Below are positions 16,458-24,816 of a stretch of DNA of 32,504 bases, one piece after another (the first letter of the stretch is position 1; each line of letters opens with the position of its first letter). Origin of the DNA: Blastocatellia bacterium. GTDB taxonomy: Bacteria; Acidobacteriota; Blastocatellia; UBA7656; JADIYM01. The notes beneath the pieces were generated by a model that made no database searches, was not told the DNA's origin, and worked only from the letters and a program-made list of their open reading frames with translations. The stretch covers positions 1 to 32,504 of the forward strand of contig JAJTWZ010000046.1 of the NCBI GenBank assembly GCA_021463145.1. The letters are read 5' to 3'. The position numbers were made by a program, and so were the translations under genes.

Positions 16458-16865
16458 CTAGAAGCTTCCGTTGTTCGTTCCGTTCCTGTTTCCGTTCACC
16501 CCCGACACGGACACGGCTGACGCCATGACGTGTGTATTGAAGTTGGCGCCGACCTGCAGTTCAGCGGTGTCGCCGGTTACCGTGCCTGTAATCGTTCCCG
16601 AGTTGTTCCCAGGCTGGAGTACGACGCTTCCGATCAAGGATCCCTTGAGCGTGACGCTCACGGTGATTCGGTCTTTGCTCGCGTCGTAGTACCAGCTCCT
16701 CACGACTGGCGTCGAACTGTTCAAGAAGAGCATGGTCGAGCCAGACGTGTCTTCGTACACAACGATCGGCGCTGCATTCGCAGCCACCGAAGGAAGATAA
16801 GCCGGGTAAAGTGTCAGTGCGGCCAGTACCAGGGCGGCAGCCAGGGAGATCAGAGACTTTCTCAC
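16458..16865 (-). CDS. Small secreted hypothetical protein, tandem paralogue 1
   Basis: A 135-residue protein from GTG 16865 with AGGAGG nine bases upstream; an out-of-frame ATG-ACT-ACG-TGA mini-frame sits between them and overlaps the start. Residues 1-31 form a signal peptide ending VAANA. The mature part is beta-rich: WYYDASKDRITVSVTLKG, VVLQPGNNSGTITG and VGANFNT. It ends in a Gly/Asn-rich tail, GNRNGTNNGSF. It is clearly paralogous to the product of 17161-17451 over the last 75 residues, sharing W-x-Y-x-A-x-K, TVS-x-TL-x-G, VL-x-PGN, GTITG, ANF and RNG-x-x-N-x-x-F. No known family is recognised and the function is unknown. The palindrome copy 1 follows the stop. Confidence 0.7.
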   Translation of the reverse strand: MRKSLISLAAALVLAALTLYPAYLPSVAANAAPIVVYEDTSGSTMLFLNSSTPVVRSWYYDASKDRITVSVTLKGSLIGSVVLQPGNNSGTITGTVTGDTAELQVGANFNTHVMASAVSVSGVNGNRNGTNNGSF

Positions 16866-17088
16866 GTAGTCATTCCTCCTGAGGTTGTTTTCGGAATCTT
16901 TCTGGAAAGAAACGGAGGCGACAGTCCCCCCCTCCCCAGTTAGTCAACGTGACAAGCCCGCCAGGAGAGATTTGTATGGTCTAACCGACTACGAGGAGCG
17001 TTGGTTTTCGGTACTGACGAGGTCGTGGCAAGTGAACGCAATGATCTGGTTTGTTCGGGTGAGCCTTCGGGTAGGAGAACGACCAGAC
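16866..17088. other. Intergenic region between the two paralogues
   Basis: No gene seen. It holds the ribosome site of the 16865 gene and a small CTTTCTGGAAAG palindrome near 16900. No clear promoter for the first paralogue was found. Confidence 0.4.
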
Positions 17089-17120
17089 TCCGGCACGAGG
17101 GCAGTGCCGCTCGTGCCGGA
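17089..17120. repeat. Palindrome, copy 2 (TCCGGCACGAG type)
   Basis: Exact 11-bp arms 17089-17099 and 17110-17120 around a ten-base loop containing GGC-AGT-GCC. The sequence closely matches copy 1. It starts about 40 bases past the stop of the leftward gene at 17161, the same offset as copy 1 from 16458, so gene plus palindrome look duplicated together. Either may act as a terminator. Confidence 0.7.
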
Positions 17121-17160
17121 ACGGAGTGTCTGATTGGTTCGCGGAAGACGGACGTGAAGT

Positions 17161-17451
17161 TCAGAAACCGCTGTTGCCGCTTCCGTTGCGCTGGGGATCG
17201 GTCTGCGACGCCTCCATCGCAAGTTGGTCGGTACTGAAGTTCGCGTCGAGACCCACGGTTGCCGCGTTGCTGCCGTTCTGGCCCGTGATCGTGCCGGTCT
17301 TGTTGCCCGGCTTCAGGACGCAGGACGTCATCTGCTTCCCGCTGAGTGTTCCCGAAACGGTCAACTCCTGCTTTGCTGCATTGTAGTTCCAGATGACGAT
17401 GATCTTTCCGAAAAAGGGATAGCTCCCGTTCGAGTCGTTGCTCTGTCCCAT
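17161..17451 (-). CDS. Small hypothetical protein, tandem paralogue 2 (no signal peptide)
   Basis: A 96-residue protein with GGAGG seven bases before ATG 17451, which makes the start firm. It aligns with the mature part of the upstream paralogue: WNYNAAKQELTVSGTLSG, CVLKPGNKTGTITG, LDANFST and a tail PQRNGSGNSGF. It lacks the signal peptide of paralogue 1, beginning MGQSNDSNGSYPFFGK, so it is either cytoplasmic or exported by another route. It has a single Cys. No family is recognised. It is divergent from the hybrid kinase at 17589, with a 137-base gap. Confidence 0.65.
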   Translation of the reverse strand: MGQSNDSNGSYPFFGKIIVIWNYNAAKQELTVSGTLSGKQMTSCVLKPGNKTGTITGQNGSNAATVGLDANFSTDQLAMEASQTDPQRNGSGNSGF

Positions 17452-17551
17452 TGGGGTTCCTCCGAATTCTTGGGGTGAAGTGGGTCACAACCTCGGCCAA
17501 AGGAGGTATCGGCACGTCGGGAGAAACCTGTAGCCCCTTAAGCGGACTTTG

Positions 17552-17580
17552 TTGCTCTGGCAACTCGCGGATGGTATGAA
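17552..17580 (+). promoter_or_regulatory. Putative promoter of the hybrid kinase
   Basis: TTGCTC, 17-base spacer, TATGAA. The -10 box ends eight bases before GTG 17589. There is no ribosome site, and an in-frame TGA at 17577-17579 excludes an upstream start. Confidence 0.35.
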
Positions 17581-17588
17581 GCTGCAAA

Positions 17589-20500
17589 GTGCTCGAGAGA
17601 TTCGTGAGAATCGTCCGGCCCGGACGGCGTCTATCTTTTCCTCGTTCCGACGACTCAGTCGGACGGGCCGACGTTGTGAACGTCCAGCAAGCGAACCGCG
17701 AATACGACGTGAACGACGGGTTCCTCGACCCGGTACCGTTCGGAGCCCCGGCCGTTCGTGTCTACACAGATCGCGACGGCCTGCCGCAGAACACCATCAA
17801 TCAGGCGTGCTTCGACACAGCCGGATTCCTCTGGGTCGCGACCGAGGACGGGTCGGCCAGGTATGACGGACGAACCTGGACGTCGTATCCAATGCCGAAC
17901 CGCTTCGAATCCAATAACGTTCGGACCGTATGTGCCGCGCGTGACGGCAGCGTGTATTTCGGCTCGCTTGGCGGGGGGCTCAATCGCGTTGTCGACGGCC
18001 GGTTCGTCAAGGACATGGGCACGAGCGGTCTTCCCGACCGTTATGTCCTGACGATCCTCGAGCGGACCACGCGCGCCGGACGACTCGAGCTGTGGGCGGG
18101 GACGCGAAAGGGACTCGTCCGGTGGTCGGAAGGAAGCGTCGAGGTATTTACGACGGCGGATGGGCTGCCGGACAACGTCGTCGTCGATCTCTCGGCGTGC
18201 CTCGGCAACGATGGAGAGGACGAACTGTGGATTGCAACGCAGGGCGGCCTCGCGCGGCTTCGTGACAATGCCTTCTCGACGTACGGCACGCGGGACGGCC
18301 TTCCGAGTAATAACATTCTGTCCGTTCTCGGCTTCTCGGCATCGGACGAATCTCGTGTCGTCTGGATCGGAACGGCGGAGTCCGGCCTTGCTCGCCTTCA
18401 CGCTGGAACGTGGAAAACCTTCACGGTCGGAGACGGATTACCTGCAGAGCGTGTTCGGGCACTGGCCCCGGTGTCCAGCGAGGATGCACTCAGTGTTTGG
18501 GCCGGCACGCCCGGCGGCCTGGCGAAGATCTCGAAAGATAGTGTCGAGCGATATGGACGATCGTTTGGACTGCCCGCGGTCTCTGTATACGCCGTGCTTG
18601 CGAACCGCACGTCGGACCCGAACGGTTTCCTGTGGGTCGGAACAGACAGTGGCGGGCTCGCGCGCTTCCGTTTCGGTCGCTGGACGTCGTTTGCACGCTC
18701 GAACGGGCTGGATACGACGACCGTCGGAGCTTTCTGCGAGGCTCGCGTCGACGACGGACCCAGGAAAATGTGGATCGGCAGTGTGGACGGCCTCTTCTCG
18801 TTCGACGGCGCGCGATGGCGACCGCATCGGGAGGTCGTCTCAGGGCATTCGACGGAGGTCTCGGGTCTCGACGTGGAACGCCACACCGACGGTCGCGATA
18901 TCCTGTGGTTCTCGATGCCGGCAGTCGGCGTCGGTCGATACGACGGGGACTCGCTGGTCATCCGGGACCTGTCGTCCGGGTTTCCGACTCCGAACGCTAT
19001 CCATCTGCGCGTCTGGGACCCAGCGGACGGAGAGCCGTCGACGTGGGTCGCCACCGACGTCGGAATCGTGCGGATCCAGGGCTCGAACCTGGATCTGTTC
19101 GACAGGGAGGCTGGCCTTCCGCATCACGTCATTCGGAGAGTGTTCTTCGCGAGGGATCCGGACGGAGGTATGTCGCTCTGGAATGCCTTGGATGCCGGGC
19201 TGGTCCGGATTCGCGGAACGTCGATCGAGAGCTTCGGTTCCGGTTCCGGTCTAGGCGCCGATCGGATCACGGACGTCTGTGAGGTCCGCGTTCGGAATGG
19301 ATCGCGACGAATCGTCGCTTCAATCACCTCCGGGGGACTCGCGTGGTTCGATCCTGACGTCAGGGTACCCGTATGGCATCACCTGACGACCGAGACGACG
19401 CCAGCCCTGCCGAATGACGAGGTCGTCGGTGTGGTCTCGGACCGTCAGGGCCGCGCATACGCCCTGACGAACAAGGGTGTGGCCCGCGTGACCTTCGTCG
19501 CCCGGAGCCCCGAAGGCATCGATCAGGTCTCCGTCGAGGTCTTCAACGCGGATGACGGATTGCCGAGCAGCGAGTGCAACGCGCGCTCCGGGTACGTGGA
19601 CTCGCGCGGCCGGGTCTGGATCGGTACGGTCGCCGGCGCGGCCGTCCTCGATCCGTCGACCGAAACGTTCGATCGTACGCCGAGCCCGTTGCGGCTGACG
19701 CGCGCCGAGCTCACGAAGACCGGTTCACGCTTGCGAGATGGTGATGTCCTTCGCCACGACGAGAACGACGTCGCCTTCGAGTACGCGCTGCTCTTCTTCT
19801 ATCGCGAATCGGACACGCGATTCCGGTCGCAGCTCATCGGCTTCGACGACCGTCCATCCGACTGGACGGACGAAGCGAAACGCTCCTACACGAACCTTCC
19901 CGCCGGCCATTACGTGTTCCGGGTCTGGGCGCGCGACTACGCCGGAAACGTCTCGGGCCCCGTCGACCACGAATTCCGCGTGAAGGTCGCCCCGTGGCGG
20001 ACGTGGTGGGCCTACGCCGGATACGCGGGCGCGGCCGGCGCGGCAGCCTACGGCGGACTGCGCTGGCGGCTCCATCAGATGCGGCGCCGTAACGAGATGC
20101 TCGAAGCCACGATCGCCGAGCAGACCGCGGACCTCGCCGCGAAGGTCGACCAGCTTCGCTTCTCGGAGCTCACGACGCGCGAGAAGGCCGACGAGCTCGC
20201 GCTCGCCGTCGATCGGCTCCGCGTGCTCGAGCAGAAAGCGCAGCAGGCGCGGCGTGAAGCCATCGGAGCCAAAGACCGTGCACTGGAAGCAAGCCGGGCA
20301 AAATCTGTGTTTCTCTCCAACATGAGCCATGAGCTGCGAACGCCGCTCAATGCCGTTATCGGCTTCGCGCAACTCCTCGAACGAGATCCCGAGCTGAGTC
20401 GCGAGCAGCAGGAACACATCACCGCGATCCTCTCGAGCGGCGAGCACCTGCTGCACCTCATCAACGACGTCCTGTCGCTTTCGAAGATCGAGGCCGGGAA

Positions 20501-21716
20501 GATGTCGCTCACGATCGCGCAGTTCGACCTCCACCGTACGCTCGAAGGCGTCGAGGCGATGTTCCGCGGACGGACGCGTGCGAAGGGGCTTGCGCTTCAC
20601 GTCGAGCGCGAGTCGAGCGTGCCGCGCTTTGTACTGGGCGACGAGGGCAAACTTCGGCAGATTCTGATCAATCTCCTGGGCAATGCGGTGAAGTTCACCG
20701 ATGCGGGAAGCATCGCACTTCGAGCTGGCTGGGAGGACGGAATCGGTATGTTCGCGGTTGAGGACACGGGTCACGGAATCGCCGAGGGGGAGCTCGAAAC
20801 CCTGTTCGAAGCGTTCGTGCAAACCGAGAGCGGTCGGAAGTCGAAGGAAGGCACGGGCCTCGGGCTCGCGATCAGCCGCAACTTCGTGCTGATGATGGGC
20901 GGCGACATCAGCGTACAGAGCGTGCTTGGGAAGGGAACCACGTTCGCGTTCGACGCCGAGCTCGCGCCGGTGACCGAGGACGGCGACCGCATCGAGACGC
21001 GCCGGATCGTTGCGCTCGAGCCGGGACAACCCGAGTTCAGGATCCTCGTTGTCGACGATGTCGAGCGGAACCGTACCTTGCTCGTGAAGCTGCTATCGGC
21101 CGTGGGATTCGTCGTGGACGAAGCCTCAGACGGCCGCGAAGCAGTCGCGAAATGGTCGAGTTGGCGTCCGGACCTGATTCTGATGGACAAGCGGATGCCG
21201 GTGATGGACGGACTCGCCGCGACGCGCGAGATCCGCCGCCTCGAGGCCGAATTGATGGACGCCGTGTTGCCAGAGCTCGAAGGGGCGCAAGTTACGGCTG
21301 CGGACCGTACGGTGGTGATATCTCTCTCTGCCAGCGCGTTCGAGCACGAACGCGCGGACATCCTCGAAGCCGGGACCGACGAGATCGTGACTAAACCGTT
21401 CCGGCACGAACGGCTCTTCGAGGCACTGACCCGCCATCTCGGTGCTCGGTTCGAGTCGTACGTCGACGGGGCGGATGCTGACGGAGAGGCCGAACTGTCC
21501 GAGGCGCCGAAACCGGAGCGGCTGCGCGAGTTGCCGCCGGAATGGGTTGCGAGCCTTGTGGAGGCGGTGGTCCGCGGCGACGTCGAGCAGTGCCTGGTAA
21601 TCGTGGATCGGGTCGGCGAGCGGGACGCGCAGTTGTCGTCGCATCTGAGGACCCTCGTCCGCAGCTACAAGTTCGACGAGATACAGTTGCTGATCGAAGA
21701 GTCGCAGTTGGCGTAG
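17589..21716 (+). CDS. Hybrid histidine kinase with Reg_prop propeller and receiver domain
   Basis: A 1375-residue one-piece two-component system. Residues about 50-710 hold many Reg_prop blades (DGLP...N.I......G.LWVGT..GLAR), predicted to fold into propellers that sense a ligand. A Y_Y_Y domain follows (about 725-800: LIGFDDRPSDWT, YTNLPAGHYVFRVWARD). One hydrophobic segment (about 802-820) precedes a coiled coil (about 833-900). HisKA carries the phospho-accepting His914 in NMSHELRTPLNAVIGF. HATPase_c has NLLGNAVKF, EDTGHGI and GTGLGLAI. The receiver (about 1150-1285) has acceptor Asp1200 in LILMDKRMPVMDG and Lys in VTKPF. The final 75 residues (LPPEWVASLVEAVVRGD...) resemble a C-terminal helical module seen on related kinases. 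There is no DNA-binding domain. Unusually, no signal peptide precedes the propeller. GTG 17589 is the only plausible early start. Confidence 0.93.
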   Translation: MLERFVRIVRPGRRLSFPRSDDSVGRADVVNVQQANREYDVNDGFLDPVPFGAPAVRVYTDRDGLPQNTINQACFDTAGFLWVATEDGSARYDGRTWTSYPMPNRFESNNVRTVCAARDGSVYFGSLGGGLNRVVDGRFVKDMGTSGLPDRYVLTILERTTRAGRLELWAGTRKGLVRWSEGSVEVFTTADGLPDNVVVDLSACLGNDGEDELWIATQGGLARLRDNAFSTYGTRDGLPSNNILSVLGFSASDESRVVWIGTAESGLARLHAGTWKTFTVGDGLPAERVRALAPVSSEDALSVWAGTPGGLAKISKDSVERYGRSFGLPAVSVYAVLANRTSDPNGFLWVGTDSGGLARFRFGRWTSFARSNGLDTTTVGAFCEARVDDGPRKMWIGSVDGLFSFDGARWRPHREVVSGHSTEVSGLDVERHTDGRDILWFSMPAVGVGRYDGDSLVIRDLSSGFPTPNAIHLRVWDPADGEPSTWVATDVGIVRIQGSNLDLFDREAGLPHHVIRRVFFARDPDGGMSLWNALDAGLVRIRGTSIESFGSGSGLGADRITDVCEVRVRNGSRRIVASITSGGLAWFDPDVRVPVWHHLTTETTPALPNDEVVGVVSDRQGRAYALTNKGVARVTFVARSPEGIDQVSVEVFNADDGLPSSECNARSGYVDSRGRVWIGTVAGAAVLDPSTETFDRTPSPLRLTRAELTKTGSRLRDGDVLRHDENDVAFEYALLFFYRESDTRFRSQLIGFDDRPSDWTDEAKRSYTNLPAGHYVFRVWARDYAGNVSGPVDHEFRVKVAPWRTWWAYAGYAGAAGAAAYGGLRWRLHQMRRRNEMLEATIAEQTADLAAKVDQLRFSELTTREKADELALAVDRLRVLEQKAQQARREAIGAKDRALEASRAKSVFLSNMSHELRTPLNAVIGFAQLLERDPELSREQQEHITAILSSGEHLLHLINDVLSLSKIEAGKMSLTIAQFDLHRTLEGVEAMFRGRTRAKGLALHVERESSVPRFVLGDEGKLRQILINLLGNAVKFTDAGSIALRAGWEDGIGMFAVEDTGHGIAEGELETLFEAFVQTESGRKSKEGTGLGLAISRNFVLMMGGDISVQSVLGKGTTFAFDAELAPVTEDGDRIETRRIVALEPGQPEFRILVVDDVERNRTLLVKLLSAVGFVVDEASDGREAVAKWSSWRPDLILMDKRMPVMDGLAATREIRRLEAELMDAVLPELEGAQVTAADRTVVISLSASAFEHERADILEAGTDEIVTKPFRHERLFEALTRHLGARFESYVDGADADGEAELSEAPKPERLRELPPEWVASLVEAVVRGDVEQCLVIVDRVGERDAQLSSHLRTLVRSYKFDEIQLLIEESQLA

Positions 21717-21821
21717 GCTGCAGTTTCGCGACCGCTGCGTTTCCGCGACTGCGGACTCGCCGCGCGCGACCAATGGAATCGTCAGCCGTGAGGCGCCAAC
21801 CGCGGAGCGCACCACCGGCCC
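21717..21821. other. Kinase-transporter intergenic region
   Basis: Contains a direct TTTCGCGACCGC / TTTCCGCGACTGC duplication and an imperfect hairpin (21720-21757) with no T-run; a weak terminator is possible. No gene. Confidence 0.3.
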
Positions 21822-21850
21822 TTGAGATTGCCGCGCGAGCCTCCTACAGT
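21822..21850 (+). promoter_or_regulatory. Promoter of the FHA-ABC transporter gene
   Basis: TTGAGA (5/6), exactly 17 bases, TACAGT (4/6). The -10 box ends 11 bases before ATG 21862, giving a predicted leader of about five bases; no ribosome site is present. Confidence 0.6.
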
Positions 21851-21861
21851 CCGCTCTCGAC

Positions 21862-24681
21862 ATGCCCCTTACCTGCCCGTCCTGCTCCGCAGTCAATTCC
21901 GACACCGCCGTTTTCTGCGGCGCGTGCTCGCTGAAGCTCGTGGCCGGCGATACCTGGGCAACCGGCGCGCAACCGGTGTCTGTTCGATCGTGGCTCGTCG
22001 GCAGCGGGCCCGACTGTGACGTCGTCGTCCCGCGGCCGACGGTTTCCCGGCGGCACTGCCGCATCGTCCGGACTGACGGGGGGTACGTGCTCGAAGACCT
22101 CGACTCGCGCAACGGCACGTACGTCAACGGCGTTGCGATCCGCGCTGCGACGGCCGTTTCGCCGTCGGACCGCATTACCGTTGGTCAGACCGAACCGTTT
22201 CCGTGGGGAGCGGTCCTCGACCCCGATCCGAACGCGGATATCCCCGACACGACCGCCGGCCGTCACGGTCTGCAGGCCGTCGTCGTGGGGAGTTCCGAGG
22301 TTCAGAGGCCCCGCACTCTGGACTCCGAGATGGTCGGCCCGGGTGGCGTTCGCGTGCTCACGATAGGGCGCGCCGAGGGTAACGACATCGTTCTCGATTA
22401 TCCGATGGTCTCGACGCGGCACGCACGGATACTGCTGCGACCGGACGGTGCGACGATCGAAGACCTGGGGTCGACGAACGGAACGGCAGTCGGCCGGCGT
22501 GAGAACCGGGTGATGTCGGCTCCATTGCGGCCCGACGACGCCGTCTACTTCGGTTCGTTCCGCATAGCCGCGGCCAGACTGCTTGCCGGTCCGGGAGGAT
22601 TCGGTGCGGGATCGGGCACATTGCTTCCCGTTCGCGGCGGCGAAGTCGTATTCGGCCGCGATCCGTCGGCCGAAGAAGTGCTGGATTCGCCGATGGTCTC
22701 GTGGCGACACGCGCGGCTGTGCCGATCCGGTAATGGCGCAACCATCGAAGATCTCGGATCGACAAACGGCACCTTCCTGAACGGACAGCCAGTCTCCGGC
22801 GTCACCCCGGCCTCCGCCGGCGACGTCATCTCGATCGGGAGCTTTGCGTTCAAGCTTCGACCTGACGGCGGACTCGACCGTCGCGATTTCCGCGGCGACG
22901 TCTCGGTCGAAGTTCGCTCTCTGGATCTCGCGGTTCGCGGAAAGCCGCTCCTCGAGGACGTCTCGCTGACGATATACCCATCCGAGTTCGTCGGCTTGAT
23001 GGGACCGAGCGGCGCCGGGAAAACGACGCTGATGAACGCGATGAACGGCTACACTCCGCCGTCGCGTGGCGCTGTCGTCCTCAACGGCATCGATCTGTAC
23101 GCGAACTACGCGCAGTTCTGCGGTCACCTGGGCTACGTGCCGCAGAACGACATCATGCACGGCGATCTGACGGTCGGGCAGGCGCTCGCGTACACAGCCC
23201 GGTTGCGGCTTCCGCGCGACTACTCTCGCGCAGACATCCGTGCGCGCGTGAAGTCGGTGCTCGCCGAGCTCGGATTGGAAGCGGTCGAGAACGTGCTCAT
23301 CGGTTCGGCGGAGAAAAAGGGCATCAGCGGCGGTCAGCGCAAGAGAGTCAACCTGGCGATGGAACTGCTCACGGACCCGTCCGTTCTTTTTCTGGACGAG
23401 CCGACGTCGGGGCTTTCCTCCGAAGACACGCTGATGGTCATGCGGTTGTTGCGGAAGCTGGCCGATTCCGGCAAGACGATTTTGCTGACCATTCATCAGC
23501 CAAGCCTGGAGGCATTCCGGCTGATGGACGACATCGTGATCGTTTCGAAAGATCGCGGATCGGCGGCGCCGGGACGGCTTGCGTATTTCGGCCCGGCGTA
23601 TCCGGATTCGGTGAACTTCTTCAATCCGGACGGTGTGCCGGGCCTCAAGCCCGGTGCGGAGCCGCTGCCGGACGAGGTGCTCCGCGGACTGTCGACGCGA
23701 CCCACCGACGAGTGGGCGGCGCGTTTCGCGACGTCGCGTTACCGCCGGGAGTTCGTCGACGAGCGGGCCGGCCGGTCTCCGACTGGCCGCGCGGTCGCCG
23801 TCGCGCCGAAGATTCCGCGCAAGTTCGGAGTCAGGCAGTGGGCGACGCTCGTCCGCCGCTCGCTGTCGATCAAGCGGCGAGACGTATGGAACACCGCGAT
23901 CCTACTGGCGCAGGCTCCGATCATTGCGCTGATGATCGTCTTCGTGTTCGGGGACAAGGTGGCGGATGGAGTCGCCGCGAACGCGTCGCCGGCGGACTGG
24001 CTGTCGTTCTCCGGCGCGGCGGCGACCAGTGTGTTCCTGATGGCCATTTCGGCGATCTGGTTCGGCTGTTCGAACGCAGCGCGCGAAATCGTCGGCGAGT
24101 GGGCGATCTACCATCGCGAGCGAATGGTGAACCTGAAGGTGCCGTCCTACGTCGCATCGAAGCTGGCCGTGCTTGGGGCGCTCTGTTTCGTGCAATGTCT
24201 GGTGCTTCTCGGGATCGTGTGGACGGGGTGCGGGCTGAAGGGCAGTTTCGGGTGGATGCTGGGTCTCCTCGTGCTTGCGTCGCTTGCGGGACTCGGCCTC
24301 GGGCTGACCGTATCCGCCCTTGCCAGGACGTCGGAAGTGGCCATCGCGCTGATTCCGCTGATACTGATCCCGATGGTGATTGCCGGCGGGATGATGAAGC
24401 CGGTGCACGAGATGAACGCGCCGATGCAGGTGTTCGCGGGCTCGATGGCGTCACGTTGGGCATTCGAGGGAATGCTGCTGCTGGAGTCCGAGGCCCGGGC
24501 CGAATGGGCGCCGGCCGTTCCGCCGGGAGCGGACGCAGTACGCGAGGATCTGGCGGAGCGGTATTTCCCGGAGGACGACGAACGGCTTGGCGTCGAGGCG
24601 GCCGCCGGGGTACTCGCGGGAATGATCATGTTCCTCGTGATTGCGATCGGCGTCATCCTGCGGTGGCGCGACGTCCATTGA
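21862..24681 (+). CDS. Zinc-ribbon / triple-FHA / ABC transporter fusion (ABCG-like half transporter)
   Basis: A 939-residue protein. Residues 5-22 are a C-x2-C...C-x2-C zinc ribbon (CPSC...CGAC). Three FHA domains follow at about 40-105, 160-225 and 255-330. FHA2 and FHA3 keep the GR, S-x-RH and NGT residues that bind phosphothreonine; FHA1 reads VGSGPDCD and lacks the Arg. The ATPase domain (about 350-600) has Walker A GPSGAGKTT (about 380), signature ISGGQRKRV (about 488), Walker B VLFLDEP and IHQPS with the H-loop His. The ABC2 membrane part (about 660-939) has about six helices, the last near the C-terminus. The order resembles mycobacterial Rv1747, an FHA-ABC exporter regulated by Ser/Thr kinases. 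The substrate is unknown. No Ser/Thr kinase gene is in the window. A leaderless-type promoter precedes it. Confidence 0.92.
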   Translation: MPLTCPSCSAVNSDTAVFCGACSLKLVAGDTWATGAQPVSVRSWLVGSGPDCDVVVPRPTVSRRHCRIVRTDGGYVLEDLDSRNGTYVNGVAIRAATAVSPSDRITVGQTEPFPWGAVLDPDPNADIPDTTAGRHGLQAVVVGSSEVQRPRTLDSEMVGPGGVRVLTIGRAEGNDIVLDYPMVSTRHARILLRPDGATIEDLGSTNGTAVGRRENRVMSAPLRPDDAVYFGSFRIAAARLLAGPGGFGAGSGTLLPVRGGEVVFGRDPSAEEVLDSPMVSWRHARLCRSGNGATIEDLGSTNGTFLNGQPVSGVTPASAGDVISIGSFAFKLRPDGGLDRRDFRGDVSVEVRSLDLAVRGKPLLEDVSLTIYPSEFVGLMGPSGAGKTTLMNAMNGYTPPSRGAVVLNGIDLYANYAQFCGHLGYVPQNDIMHGDLTVGQALAYTARLRLPRDYSRADIRARVKSVLAELGLEAVENVLIGSAEKKGISGGQRKRVNLAMELLTDPSVLFLDEPTSGLSSEDTLMVMRLLRKLADSGKTILLTIHQPSLEAFRLMDDIVIVSKDRGSAAPGRLAYFGPAYPDSVNFFNPDGVPGLKPGAEPLPDEVLRGLSTRPTDEWAARFATSRYRREFVDERAGRSPTGRAVAVAPKIPRKFGVRQWATLVRRSLSIKRRDVWNTAILLAQAPIIALMIVFVFGDKVADGVAANASPADWLSFSGAAATSVFLMAISAIWFGCSNAAREIVGEWAIYHRERMVNLKVPSYVASKLAVLGALCFVQCLVLLGIVWTGCGLKGSFGWMLGLLVLASLAGLGLGLTVSALARTSEVAIALIPLILIPMVIAGGMMKPVHEMNAPMQVFAGSMASRWAFEGMLLLESEARAEWAPAVPPGADAVREDLAERYFPEDDERLGVEAAAGVLAGMIMFLVIAIGVILRWRDVH

Positions 24682-24816
24682 GTGGGTGTGCCGACTCGAA
24701 GGCCGCCGTGCTGCCGTCCGTGATCACGCGCGCCGTGCACGACTGCAGCCGCTCCAACCCGTCTTGCGACTCCGCGCGACCGGCAGGTAAGCTCGCCTCG
24801 CGATTCGCGCTTCTGG
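24682..24816. other. Intergenic region before the DUF2939 gene
   Basis: No gene. TTGCGA (24764-24769), 18-base spacer and TAAGCT (24788-24793) form a weak promoter candidate for the next gene. Confidence 0.3.

Noticed and set aside
16458-17451. Lasso/RiPP precursor pair
   Set aside because: The proteins are long, beta-rich and one has a Sec-type signal peptide; no cyclase, protease or radical-SAM maturation gene is adjacent.
21844-23496. 550-residue minus-strand frame opposite the FHA-ABC gene
   Set aside because: Antisense shadow of a gene with three FHA domains and Walker motifs.
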